Below are positions 1 to 7,894 of a stretch of DNA of 19,466 nt, piece after piece. Numbering within the stretch: the stretch's first letter is position 1; every line of letters begins with the position of its first letter. Source of the DNA: SIG673 sp964520875 (GTDB lineage: Bacteria > Bacillota > Clostridia > Oscillospirales > CAG-272); assembly GCA_964520875.1 (NCBI GenBank), contig CAZFQJ010000017.1:1-19466 (forward strand), written 5' to 3'. The position numbers and the translations under genes were made by a program. Under the pieces are notes generated by a model, which was not told the origin of the DNA, searched no databases, and was given only the letters and a program-made list of their open reading frames with translations.

Positions 1-2136
1 GTCGCCTTCGGTCTTTGTAAGTACGTTGCAGGCAAAATCTGTCTTGATACCGTTTATCTCGCCGGCATTCCAGAAGGTGTATCCGACCGCTCCAGAGGAG
101 ATGTCCTTTACCGCCTGAATGTCGGTGGTGTTGGAAAGTACCGTGTAACCGGGGTTCTTTACATACTCAAAGAACTGGTTCATGTTGGTCGTGGAGGAGG
201 GAAGGATCGCGTATTCGTAAGAAGCGTCCGTGGGAAGAGAACCGTGGTCGAGCCATATCTCAACGAAGTTTCCGCCGTCGGTGTTTACGAGCTTAGCCTT
301 GAGCGCGTCGTTCTTTGCGGAAGGAATGTAGATTCCGCCGTATCTCATAGCCCAGATGCAATCCTTGTTTATGTCTATCTCTTTGTTGTAGGAGAGGAGG
401 ATATCGTCCGTTTCGCTTGTGCTGGACATAAGAAGGTTACTGTTGTTGTAGAAGATGTTTTCGACTATCGTTTCGATAGTGTGAATGTCCGTTCCGGTGA
501 CTCCGGTGTCCGCGGTCGTGTTGTTTATTCCCGCTCCGAGCGCTACGATCTCGTTATCGAATATGAATATCGACTTCTTTGCTCTGAGGTCGGAAGCAAG
601 CTCGTTATTGTTGTTTATAAAGTCGTTTGCGGAGACCGCGTAGTTTCCGAGTATCGCAAAGCCCGCATTGTTGGTAACGCCGCTGAACGTCGCGCTATTT
701 ACCTTCGTTCTCGTTCTTGCGTCGGTCGTTATTCCGGGAAGTCTCTGCATGTTTACGTATTTCCAGTAGTTCTCGTTTAAGATGTAACTGTCGGAATATA
801 CGGTGAGCATTCCGTCGCCGCTATACCAACCGCTTCCGTTTACCGCTCCGTATGCTTCTTCCAATACGGTCATGTATATGGGCTTGGTTTCGTACTTTGC
901 GGAACGGAACGAGGAGAGCGAGAGAGCTACGCCGAATCCGCTTCCGTTTACGACGAGCTTGTCGTTTTCGGCAAAGCTATGAGAACCGCTTACCTTTACC
1001 GCGGTGATCTTCTTGCTCTTTACTATCGCCTGATATTCGCATGCGCCGTTGGGAGTAAGATAGGAAACGAAGCTTGCCGATTCGGATTCGCTATATCCCT
1101 TGACTACCGACTTGATGTAAGCCGCCTTCTCTCCGCCGAGCATATCGGCAAGGTTGAGGAGCGCGGAAACTGCCATTCCGCCGAGGTGATCTGCTTCGCC
1201 GAGGTACGAACCGGTGGTTCCCGCGGCGGGAACGCCGTTCTGGAGGGTGGGGATTATCGAATTTACCGCCCAACTGTAAAGGAATTCTTTTACGTTAAGC
1301 TCTGAGGCGAAATCGGATTTTGTTCCGTTTACCGCGGCAGCTATCTCAACAAGAGTAGAGAAAGCGAATACTCCGTAAGAGCCGGTGGAGGCTACGTCGT
1401 CGTATGCCTTGTAGGAGCCGTCCGCGTAAAGTCCGTCGCCTTCCGATACTACGCGTATCGCGGCGGGAAGATAATCCTTTATGATCATCGCTACCTTTTC
1501 GTTATCCTTCTGGATAGCGGCGGAAGCAAGGCATATGTAAGAGGTGCGCACAAGATCTACTGCGTCGCCGCGGGGAGCGGTGAACTTCGCGTCCACTACC
1601 TCAAGGTAGGTCGCGCAGGTCTTCTTGCTGAGCTTTCCGGCGTCGGAAAGTATGAGAAGCGTCCTTACGAGGTAATCCGCGGTCTCGGTCTTTTCGAATA
1701 CGGTGATTTTTGATTCATTGGAAAACATCGTAGATTCGCCGTAGAGAAGCTCGTATCCGTGCTTAAGAGCTTCCTTTATCGTGGAAAGAACGGAGCTCTT
1801 GTGATAATATGCCGAGCCCTTGGTCGCCCAAGCAAGCGTCATCTTGTATATATTCTTGTAATGGTGGATCTTTACGCTTTCGCCGCCCGTGATCGTGTCA
1901 TTTGACCACGCGCCGTCTACACAGGTGTCGTAAGCCGTTTTGGCTTCGGCGTCGATCTCCTCCGTAAACTTCACCGTACTTTCGTACTTATCGTTAAGGC
2001 TCTTGTTGCCTACGATGACATCTGCGAGTCGATCCTTTACCTTGCCGCTCACGCCGCCGCAGCCGAACATCCAGAAGGGCAGCATAGTGAGTGCCAAAAT
2101 CAAGGCTACTGCTTTTACCATGCGATTGATTTTCAT
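1..2136 (-). CDS. PL8-fold lipoprotein, lyase catalytic residues replaced (3' end cut by window)
   Basis: 712 codons are present from the ATG at 2136 and the stop lies beyond the left edge. AAAAAGGAGAG precedes the start by about 12 nt. A lipoprotein signal ends at FGC (Cys26), so the product should be anchored outside the membrane. The fold matches polysaccharide lyase family 8 (hyaluronate, chondroitin AC and xanthan lyases): an alpha/alpha toroid with DGSY and TGSYG at residues 239-255, then a beta-sandwich region with GWYSGDGM, RLPG, AKKSIFIFDNEIVALG and TVEN-like (TIVEN) landmarks in family order. The catalytic positions differ. The family Asn is Asp191 (RGDAVDL), the His of DGS-x-x-H is Tyr245, and the two Arg of G-R-x-I-S-R are Ser310 and Glu314. 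Only the family Tyr (Tyr254) remains. The fold assignment is firm. Loss of lyase activity is an inference, and the protein may instead bind polysaccharide or use different chemistry. It is divergent from the heparinase-type gene, which suggests a shared substrate class. Confidence 0.85.
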   Translation of the reverse strand, partial: MKINRMVKAVALILALTMLPFWMFGCGGVSGKVKDRLADVIVGNKSLNDKYESTVKFTEEIDAEAKTAYDTCVDGAWSNDTITGGESVKIHHYKNIYKMTLAWATKGSAYYHKSSVLSTIKEALKHGYELLYGESTMFSNESKITVFEKTETADYLVRTLLILSDAGKLSKKTCATYLEVVDAKFTAPRGDAVDLVRTSYICLASAAIQKDNEKVAMIIKDYLPAAIRVVSEGDGLYADGSYKAYDDVASTGSYGVFAFSTLVEIAAAVNGTKSDFASELNVKEFLYSWAVNSIIPTLQNGVPAAGTTGSYLGEADHLGGMAVSALLNLADMLGGEKAAYIKSVVKGYSESESASFVSYLTPNGACEYQAIVKSKKITAVKVSGSHSFAENDKLVVNGSGFGVALSLSSFRSAKYETKPIYMTVLEEAYGAVNGSGWYSGDGMLTVYSDSYILNENYWKYVNMQRLPGITTDARTRTKVNSATFSGVTNNAGFAILGNYAVSANDFINNNNELASDLRAKKSIFIFDNEIVALGAGINNTTADTGVTGTDIHTIETIVENIFYNNSNLLMSSTSETDDILLSYNKEIDINKDCIWAMRYGGIYIPSAKNDALKAKLVNTDGGNFVEIWLDHGSLPTDASYEYAILPSSTTNMNQFFEYVKNPGYTVLSNTTDIQAVKDISSGAVGYTFWNAGEINGIKTDFACNVLTKTEGD

Positions 2137-2181
2137 TTGGTTTTAGCTCTCCTTTTTTATTATTGCTTATGTATTTGCTCA

Positions 2182-2216
2182 GACGGCGCGCGGACATACC
2201 CTCCGCGTATACCGTC
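2182..2216 (-). other. Hairpin in the 5' untranslated region of the PL8-like gene
   Basis: GACGG (2182-2186) pairs with CCGTC (2212-2216), and inside it CGCGGA (2189-2194) pairs with TCCGCG (2202-2207), leaving a 7-nt loop. It lies 46 bp upstream of the ATG at 2136. TATAAT-like hexamers for minus-strand transcription lie further upstream (complement of 2228-2238), so the hairpin should be in the mRNA. No T-run follows it, so it is not a standard terminator. mRNA stabilisation or protein binding are the likelier roles. No convincing -35 hexamer was found. Confidence 0.5.
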
Positions 2217-2307
2217 ACTCATGTTAAATTATATTATATTTCATCTCAAAATGGTTGAACAGAATGTTAATAATTTTACAACTGCGATACTTTTTATTTT
2301 GTCCTTA

Positions 2308-2375
2308 AAAACGCTTGGGCATATCCCACAAATCAGAAAACGCTTTTTTGTGCACTTTAACAAATTCTGCGTTTT
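2308..2375. repeat. Three AAAACGC elements in the lyase intergenic region
   Basis: AAAACGCTT occurs at 2308-2316 and again at 2337-2345, and the inverted core GCGTTTT lies at 2369-2375. The middle copy sits in GAAAACGCTTTTTT, which resembles a LacI/CcpA-type operator half-plus-core (family pattern TGNAANCGNNNNCA) but lacks the terminal CA. The elements lie between the two divergent lyase-type genes, 69-136 bp upstream of the heparinase promoter -35, where an operator could affect both. The regulator is unknown. Confidence 0.35.
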
Positions 2376-2443
2376 GACCTAATTATCGTGGTCAAAATAA
2401 ACTGTTTTTTTGCAAGATTAATAATTATGTTACAATTTAGCGA

Positions 2444-2472
2444 TTGCATTTTTTTAAGAAATATGATATACT
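2444..2472 (+). promoter_or_regulatory. Sigma-A promoter of the heparinase II/III gene
   Basis: TTGCAT (2444-2449) and TATACT (2467-2472) are separated by 17 bp. The predicted transcript start near 2479 gives a leader of about 35 nt before the TTG start at 2514. Confidence 0.65.
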
Positions 2473-2513
2473 CTTTACAAGTTGCAATCTCCGCAAAGAA
2501 AGGAATGATTTTT

Positions 2514-5500
2514 TTGAAAAAGGCAATATCCATGTTGCTTGTACTTGCGACCCTGCTCGGTTGTTGTACCATGATCTTCTCCTGTAAGAGACATGAGGAC
2601 GACGATGACGGCGTAAAGAACACACTTAAGACCGGCGGCGAGGTGTTGGTCGATTTTACAAATACCGCGAATATAACGGACGCGGGTCTCTCGGTAAAGA
2701 CGGACGACGTAAAGATCTCGTCCAACGCCGGAAGCTGGAACCTCGGTTCTAAAAAGACCGTTGAGTTCAAGCTTTCCAAGACCGACCTCAGCTCTTACAA
2801 AGAGATAAGCGTCTGGATGAACAATAAATCTTCAAAGGACGTAAAGTTCGTTTTCAAGCTCGTCAGCGATAACGCTTCCACGAGCGAGAAGGACTGCTAC
2901 CAGGAGACCATTACGGTACATCCCGGCTGGCACGAATACAAGATCCCCTTCTCCGAGCTTGACGCCGGAACCTCTACGCCTATCGGATTTGACTCCGTAA
3001 GCTCGATAATATTCGACGCGGGCTCTCTTTCCGGATCGGTAAGCGCCGAGATAATGGTCGACTCCTTCTACGGTAAGTTCAATAAGACCGGAACTCTTAA
3101 GGTCATGACCGGCTTTAAGGATAACTACAAGAAGGTAACTTACACTTATAACGAGCTTGCGAGCTCTCTCTGCTTCTACGAGGATTCTACCGCGTATCTC
3201 TACGACCAGCTTCGTTACGTGCTGAGCGAGACCGATTCCACGGTAGCCGTTACCGCGGATTCCAAGACCGCTTACATACCCGTAGCCGTAGTTGCGGAGC
3301 ACAGAGGAGCTACCGATCTCGTTGCGAGTGCGGAAAAAGTATCATTTAAATATAACGGTAACTCTTATGAGTTCACTCCCGAGTCGAATATCCAGGTCAT
3401 AGGAACCTCGCTCGGTATGGCTCCCGGTCAGACCATAAGCACGAAGCCCGTGGTCTCCGGCAGTTACATAATGATACCTATGGAAAAGTGCGCCGAGATC
3501 TTCGGATATGAGCTTTTCTATGATAAAATGGGTCTTGTCATTCTTTCCGATAAGAAGGATATATACGACAGTACCGACGATTACAATAAGATATATGCGC
3601 TTATCGAAAAGATAGCGTACTGCGAAAGAACCGGCGAAGAGCTTATTTCCGATATGAATTCGCTCTATCCCGACGATACCCATACCCGTCTCATTCTTTC
3701 TCAGAGCGATTTCGACAGACTTAAGAAGTTAAAGGATACCGATCCTCAGTATTCCGTATGGTTTAAAAACTTCGAAAAGTCGTACGGTAAAGAGTCCGCT
3801 GATTACACCGACGCTATGCCGAAATGGGATCTTACGGACGGTTACCGTTTGCTCGTTGTTTCCCGTGAAGTTAAAGACAGACTTGTAAATTTTTCCTTCC
3901 TTTACAAAATGACAGGCGACAAGGACTATGCCGATAAGGTGTACGACATAATGTACGCCACGATCACAAGATTTAAGGACCCCGTGACCGGAGTCCAGAG
4001 CTGGCACCCCGAACACTTCCTCGACTGTGGAGAGCTTATGTACTCTTATTCGATCGGTTATGACTGGTGCTATGACGCTTTCGACGCCGATCAGCTCAGA
4101 AAGCTTGAGGACGGAGTTATCGAATGTGGCTTCGGCGCGGCTCTCGGAACCGGCGGAGTTGCGAAGTGGTGGAACGATCCCGATAACCTTGCCGCGTACA
4201 ACGAGCAGCTTGCCGCAGAGGGCAAAGACGCTTACAACGGTTATACCGGAAGTAACTCGGTTTTCCCCTACAATATAGGTACTGTTAATACAAGATATAA
4301 GAAGTTTGAATTCGATCGTCCTAACTGGACGAACAACTGGAGTGCGGTCTGTAACGGCGGTATACTCGCTATGGCGCTTGCTTTCGCAAATGCGGGCTAT
4401 AACGAGGAGACCAAGGAGTTCTTCAGCACTTATTCCGAATACCTGCTCGATTGCGTACTTTACTCATTCCATTATTCGCTTGAAGAGAGCTACGCGACCG
4501 ACGGAGGTTACCCCGAAGGACCCGGTTACTGGTCTTACGGTACCACTTATACCATAATCCTCTTAGCTTCTCTTGATTCCGCTACCGGAAACTGCGAAGG
4601 AATGGTCGACGCACCCGGCTTCCGTGAATCCTTCTACTACATAAACGCTCTCGGTACCGAAAAATACGGTATCTGGGGCTACCATGACGCAGGAGACGGA
4701 GCTAAACCCGGACTCGCGGATACCTCGCTCTTCTTCTGGTTTGCGGCAAGGACAGGCGACGACGCGATAGGTAATATAAGATACAACAGAATGGTAAAAG
4801 AGTACGGATCTCCTACATTCTGGGATATGATGTGGTATGATCCGGCGGTATCCGACGCCGAGATAACGCTTCCGCTCGATTACGTATACCACGGAATAGA
4901 TGTAGCAGTGTTCCGTTCCGAGTGGGGTGATAATACGCTTTACTGCGGACTGCACGGCGGAGATAACAACGCTTCGCACGGTCAGCTCGATATAGGTAAC
5001 TTCATACTTGAGTACGGCGGAACGAGATTCTTCGTCGACCTCGGAGCCGATGAATACAACCTCGTCGCATACAACGGAAACAGGGTCACGTACTTTACGA
5101 ATCCTTATCGTTATTGGTTCTACCGTATGAAGGCGGAAGGACATAATACCTTGATCATCAACCCGATGAAGGTTGATACCACGTTCATAACTAACGGTAA
5201 GGCTCAGGCTGAGGTACGTACAGGTAAGGACGGACAACAGTATAAGAACTACGACCAGTACCTTAACGTCGTATCCGATATGACGAGATTTGAGTCCGGA
5301 AAGACGTCCGCGCTCGCGGTCATCGATATGGGCGTCGCGTACCCCGATGCAAAGTACGGAGAGCGCGGAATGTACGTTACGGATAACCGTACCACGGTCA
5401 TAATCCAGGACGAGTTGGCACTTAAGAACGATGGCAACACCATATATTGGATGGCACATACCAGAAACGCCGAGATAAGACTCGCCGACGACAAGAAGTC

Positions 5501-5798
5501 CGCCGTCATAACGATAGACGGAAAGAGCCTCAGCGTTACCGTGGTAACTCCCGACGGAAGCGACCTTGAGTACGAATTCGGTTACGGTCAGGCTAACTAC
5601 CTTAAAGAGACCGGACTTGTAACTCAGACCGGTAACGGAACCGGAATGGGTGAGTATTCACGTCAGGGCTTCCAGAGACTTTACATAAAGTCTACCAATG
5701 TCGGTAAGGATTATAAGATAGCGGTCGTATGCAGACTGCTTTCCGACGGACCTTATCAGTACACATGGACCGATATCAAGGATTGGACGGTCGACTGA
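2514..5798 (+). CDS. Heparinase II/III-type lyase, multidomain lipoprotein
   Basis: TTG at 2514 is preferred because AAAGGA (2499-2504) sits 9 nt before it. The in-frame ATG at 2505 directly abuts that site. The TTG start gives 1094 residues with a lipoprotein signal (LLGC at 14-17 or IFSC at 21-24). Apparent domains: a carbohydrate-binding-like beta-sandwich at about 40-190; a region at about 200-350 resembling the copper amine oxidase N-terminal stalk domain (AYIPVAVVAE near the start, IMIPMEKCAEIFGYEL near the end); a heparinase II/III alpha/alpha toroid at about 400-740 with NWTNNW (604-609) and YPEGPGYWSYG (666-676); then the beta-sheet part with SHGQLD (His822), VDLG and EGHNTL (His877). 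This family cleaves uronate-containing polysaccharides by beta-elimination. The EG-x-x-YW-x-YG tyrosines and the HN histidine look intact; the second His of the usual HGH-x-D motif is Gln here. The substrate cannot be assigned. It has its own promoter and terminator and is divergent from the PL8-like gene. Confidence 0.85.
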   Translation: MKKAISMLLVLATLLGCCTMIFSCKRHEDDDDGVKNTLKTGGEVLVDFTNTANITDAGLSVKTDDVKISSNAGSWNLGSKKTVEFKLSKTDLSSYKEISVWMNNKSSKDVKFVFKLVSDNASTSEKDCYQETITVHPGWHEYKIPFSELDAGTSTPIGFDSVSSIIFDAGSLSGSVSAEIMVDSFYGKFNKTGTLKVMTGFKDNYKKVTYTYNELASSLCFYEDSTAYLYDQLRYVLSETDSTVAVTADSKTAYIPVAVVAEHRGATDLVASAEKVSFKYNGNSYEFTPESNIQVIGTSLGMAPGQTISTKPVVSGSYIMIPMEKCAEIFGYELFYDKMGLVILSDKKDIYDSTDDYNKIYALIEKIAYCERTGEELISDMNSLYPDDTHTRLILSQSDFDRLKKLKDTDPQYSVWFKNFEKSYGKESADYTDAMPKWDLTDGYRLLVVSREVKDRLVNFSFLYKMTGDKDYADKVYDIMYATITRFKDPVTGVQSWHPEHFLDCGELMYSYSIGYDWCYDAFDADQLRKLEDGVIECGFGAALGTGGVAKWWNDPDNLAAYNEQLAAEGKDAYNGYTGSNSVFPYNIGTVNTRYKKFEFDRPNWTNNWSAVCNGGILAMALAFANAGYNEETKEFFSTYSEYLLDCVLYSFHYSLEESYATDGGYPEGPGYWSYGTTYTIILLASLDSATGNCEGMVDAPGFRESFYYINALGTEKYGIWGYHDAGDGAKPGLADTSLFFWFAARTGDDAIGNIRYNRMVKEYGSPTFWDMMWYDPAVSDAEITLPLDYVYHGIDVAVFRSEWGDNTLYCGLHGGDNNASHGQLDIGNFILEYGGTRFFVDLGADEYNLVAYNGNRVTYFTNPYRYWFYRMKAEGHNTLIINPMKVDTTFITNGKAQAEVRTGKDGQQYKNYDQYLNVVSDMTRFESGKTSALAVIDMGVAYPDAKYGERGMYVTDNRTTVIIQDELALKNDGNTIYWMAHTRNAEIRLADDKKSAVITIDGKSLSVTVVTPDGSDLEYEFGYGQANYLKETGLVTQTGNGTGMGEYSRQGFQRLYIKSTNVGKDYKIAVVCRLLSDGPYQYTWTDIKDWTVD

Positions 5799-5827
5799 TC
5801 CTTCGGACAGTATAAGCTTAAACGCAC

Positions 5828-5863
5828 AAAAAGAGGAGCAGAGGATATCTGTTCCTCTTTTTT
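5828..5863 (+). terminator. Intrinsic terminator of the heparinase II/III gene
   Basis: A 13-bp stem joins 5830-5842 to 5848-5860 (one G-U pair) around a 5-nt loop, followed by a T-run to 5863. It lies 30 bp after the stop codon. Confidence 0.85.
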
Positions 5864-5918
5864 ACATTCCCGCGGCATTTTTTAGAGTGAAAAAAGATAA
5901 AAAATTTTCTTTAACCTA

Positions 5919-5947
5919 TTGACAAATGAAAAAAATAGTGATAAAAT
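5919..5947 (+). promoter_or_regulatory. Sigma-A promoter of the T-box/symporter transcript
   Basis: A consensus TTGACA (5919-5924), a 17-bp spacer and TAAAAT (5942-5947). Transcription should begin near 5954, just before the first pairing segment of the T-box leader. Confidence 0.85.
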
Positions 5948-5953
5948 ATGCGT

Positions 5954-6230
5954 AAAGGCGATGACCGAGAACAAGTAGTAAAAGGGTAAGCTTTCAGAGA
6001 GCCGTCGGTCGGTGAAAGACGGTAAGCTGAGCTTTTGCGAATACATTTCGCGAGCCGTGGACCGAGATCGTAAGATATTAGGTCTCTACCGGGTTCGCCC
6101 GTTATCGCGACAGAGCATTATCCGAAAAGGCAGTGCTTGTAGAGGTCGTCTTCCGTAAGGGGACGATAAATTGAGGTGGTACCGCGGAAATATTTTCCGT
6201 CCTCTGTTCATCACGGAGGACGGCTTTTTT
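5954..6230 (+). promoter_or_regulatory. T-box riboswitch leader, predicted tRNA-Tyr specific
   Basis: The leader has a full class I T-box plan. Stem I shows the loop-E AGTA (5974-5977). Directly above it, a helix pairs GTAAAAG (5978-5984) with CTTTTGC (6032-6038). GAA-TAC-A follows at 6039-6045, placing the specifier TAC (Tyr) at 6042-6044. The AG-bulge/distal-loop element GGTGAAAGACGGT is present, as is the stem II-type phrase CCGTTATCGCGACAGAG. The T-box GAGGTGGTACCGCGG lies at 6173-6187. In its TGGT (6177-6180), T6180 would pair with discriminator base A, which bacterial tRNA-Tyr carries. Known mechanism: uncharged tRNA stabilises the antiterminator, so the downstream symporter is made when charged tRNA-Tyr is scarce. 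Confidence 0.93.
6197..6230 (+). terminator. T-box attenuator terminator
   Basis: CCGTCCTCTG (6197-6206) pairs with CGGAGGACGG (6214-6223) around a 7-nt loop, followed by T6225-6230. The hairpin lies just after the T-box sequence, as expected for the terminator form. Confidence 0.92.
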
Positions 6231-6288
6231 ATTGCCATTTGCCCGTTCCTTCCGAAAAAATCTTCATTAAAGAAAGGGTGATCTGAAA

Positions 6289-7884
6289 ATGGCAACATCA
6301 GCAATAGCGATAACGGCGGTCCTTCTCGTGGCGTTCTTTGCCACCATGATAGGCATAGGAGTATACTGCCGCCGTCACGCAAATTCGGTAAACGGTTTCG
6401 TTCTCGGAGGACGTAACGTGGGTCCTTGGCTTACGGCGTTCGCATACGGAACATCGTATTTTTCGGCGGTCATATTCGTAGGATATGCCGGACAGTTCGG
6501 CTGGAACTTCGGACTTGCTTCCACATGGATAGGACTCGGAAACGCATTTATAGGCTCGCTTCTTGCGTGGGTGGTGCTCGGCCGCAGAACTCGTCTCATG
6601 ACTCAGCATATATCGAGCAAGACCATGCCTGATTTCTTTTCAAAGCGTTACGGCTCGGAAGCGCTTAAGGTCGCGGCTTCGTTCATAGTATTCGTGTTCC
6701 TTATTCCATATACCGCTTCGCTCTATAACGGTCTTTCGAGCCTCTTCGACATAGCCTTCGGACTTCCTTACTGGATATGCATAGTCGTTATGGCGCTTCT
6801 TACCTGCGTGTACGTTTTGTTCGGCGGATATATGGCGACAGCGATAAACGATTTTATTCAGGGCATAATAATGCTCGGCGGTATCATAGCGGTCATAGCA
6901 GCCGTGCTCGTTAACAACGGCGGGCTTAGCGAGGCGATAAAGAACCTTTCGAATATAGCTTCTCCTTATCCGGAAAGCGCAGGTCAGGCGGGCGCGTTCA
7001 CCTCGTTCTTCGGCGCTCAGCCCTTCTATCTCCTTGTGGTGGTTCTTCTTACATCGCTCGGTACTTGGGGACTTCCTCAAATGGTCGGTAAATTCTATTC
7101 CATAAAGAACGAGGACGCGGTCAAGAAGGGTACTATAATATCCACTATCTTTGCGATAATAGTCGCCGGCGGTTGCTATTTTATCGGAGGCTTCGGCAGG
7201 CTCTACATAACCGATCCCGATAACACCTTCAACAATTTCGACGCGATAGTTCCGACGATACTTTCCACGCTTCCCGATATCATAATCGGAATAGTTATCA
7301 TTCTCGTCCTTGCGGCGTCTATGTCGACGCTCTCGTCTCTCGTGCTCACCTCGTCCTCTACGCTTACGCTTGACGTCATCAGTCCTCTGCGTAAAAAGAG
7401 AAATGCCGAGAAGGTCACGCAGAAGAGCGAGCTTTTCGTGCTTCGCGTATTTGTCGTGTTCTTTGTCATAATATCGGCGGTCATAGCGATAGTCAAGGAC
7501 GCCAACCCCGGATTTACGTTTATCGCTCAGATGATGGGCGTTTCATGGGGTGCGCTTGCGGGTTCGTTCATAGCTCCGTTCATGTACGGTCTTTACAGTA
7601 AGCGCGTGACTCGCGCGGCTTGTTGGGTGAGCTTTGCGTTCGGTTGCGGAATAGAGATATTCCAGCTCGTGCTTATGTTTACCGGTACCTCGCTTGGCGG
7701 CGCTTTCGGTCTGATATTCAAAAACCCGCTCTATTCCGGAGTTTTCGCTATGGTCGGAGGACTTATACTCGTTCCGATAGTAAGCCTCTTTACGCCTAAG
7801 TGCGATAAGGAGACGGTTGACGAGATATTTACCTGTTACGATAAAGAAGTGACCGTTAATGTCACCGAGACCCTCGGAGAATAA
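6289..7884 (+). CDS. Sodium:solute symporter (SSS family), Tyr T-box controlled
   Basis: 531 residues, typical of SSS/SLC5 transporters such as PutP and PanF, with about 13 hydrophobic segments. AAAGGG lies 10 nt before the ATG. Family landmarks include the early GG-R-N-x-G-P-W-L-T segment (about residues 40-50), GGYMATAINDFIQG in the middle, and the later AASMSTLSSLV segment that supplies Na+-site serines in this family. The protein should sit in the cytoplasmic membrane and couple Na+ entry to substrate uptake. The sequence alone does not reveal the substrate. The T-box in the same transcript, with a TAC specifier, argues for tyrosine or a tyrosine-containing or related amino compound. The gene follows a complete heparinase transcription unit and is a single-gene unit ending at a bidirectional terminator. 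A sugar or uronate substrate, common for SSS genes near lyases, is less likely because of the T-box. Confidence 0.9.
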   Translation: MATSAIAITAVLLVAFFATMIGIGVYCRRHANSVNGFVLGGRNVGPWLTAFAYGTSYFSAVIFVGYAGQFGWNFGLASTWIGLGNAFIGSLLAWVVLGRRTRLMTQHISSKTMPDFFSKRYGSEALKVAASFIVFVFLIPYTASLYNGLSSLFDIAFGLPYWICIVVMALLTCVYVLFGGYMATAINDFIQGIIMLGGIIAVIAAVLVNNGGLSEAIKNLSNIASPYPESAGQAGAFTSFFGAQPFYLLVVVLLTSLGTWGLPQMVGKFYSIKNEDAVKKGTIISTIFAIIVAGGCYFIGGFGRLYITDPDNTFNNFDAIVPTILSTLPDIIIGIVIILVLAASMSTLSSLVLTSSSTLTLDVISPLRKKRNAEKVTQKSELFVLRVFVVFFVIISAVIAIVKDANPGFTFIAQMMGVSWGALAGSFIAPFMYGLYSKRVTRAACWVSFAFGCGIEIFQLVLMFTGTSLGGAFGLIFKNPLYSGVFAMVGGLILVPIVSLFTPKCDKETVDEIFTCYDKEVTVNVTETLGE

Positions 7885-7894
7885 TAAGATACAT

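Noticed and set aside
244..780. 178-codon plus-strand open frame
   Set aside because: Antisense shadow of the PL8-like gene, which has continuous family motifs across the same bases.
2388..2513. Upstream start (2388) for the heparinase II/III gene
   Set aside because: It would lie before the predicted promoter and would place 42 residues in front of a clean lipoprotein signal peptide.
4563..5459. 298-codon minus-strand open frame
   Set aside because: Lies wholly inside the heparinase II/III gene on the opposite strand; its Tyr/Arg/Val-rich composition is an antisense shadow and no ribosome site supports it.
6043..6045. ACA (Thr) as the T-box specifier
   Set aside because: The helix directly above ends at 6038 and GAA occupies 6039-6041, which puts TAC, not ACA, in the usual specifier place; T6180 also fits the tRNA-Tyr discriminator.
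6289..7884. Symporter as importer of lyase products (uronate or sugar)
   Set aside because: It has its own promoter and an amino-acid-sensing T-box after a complete terminator, so it is not part of the lyase transcription unit.
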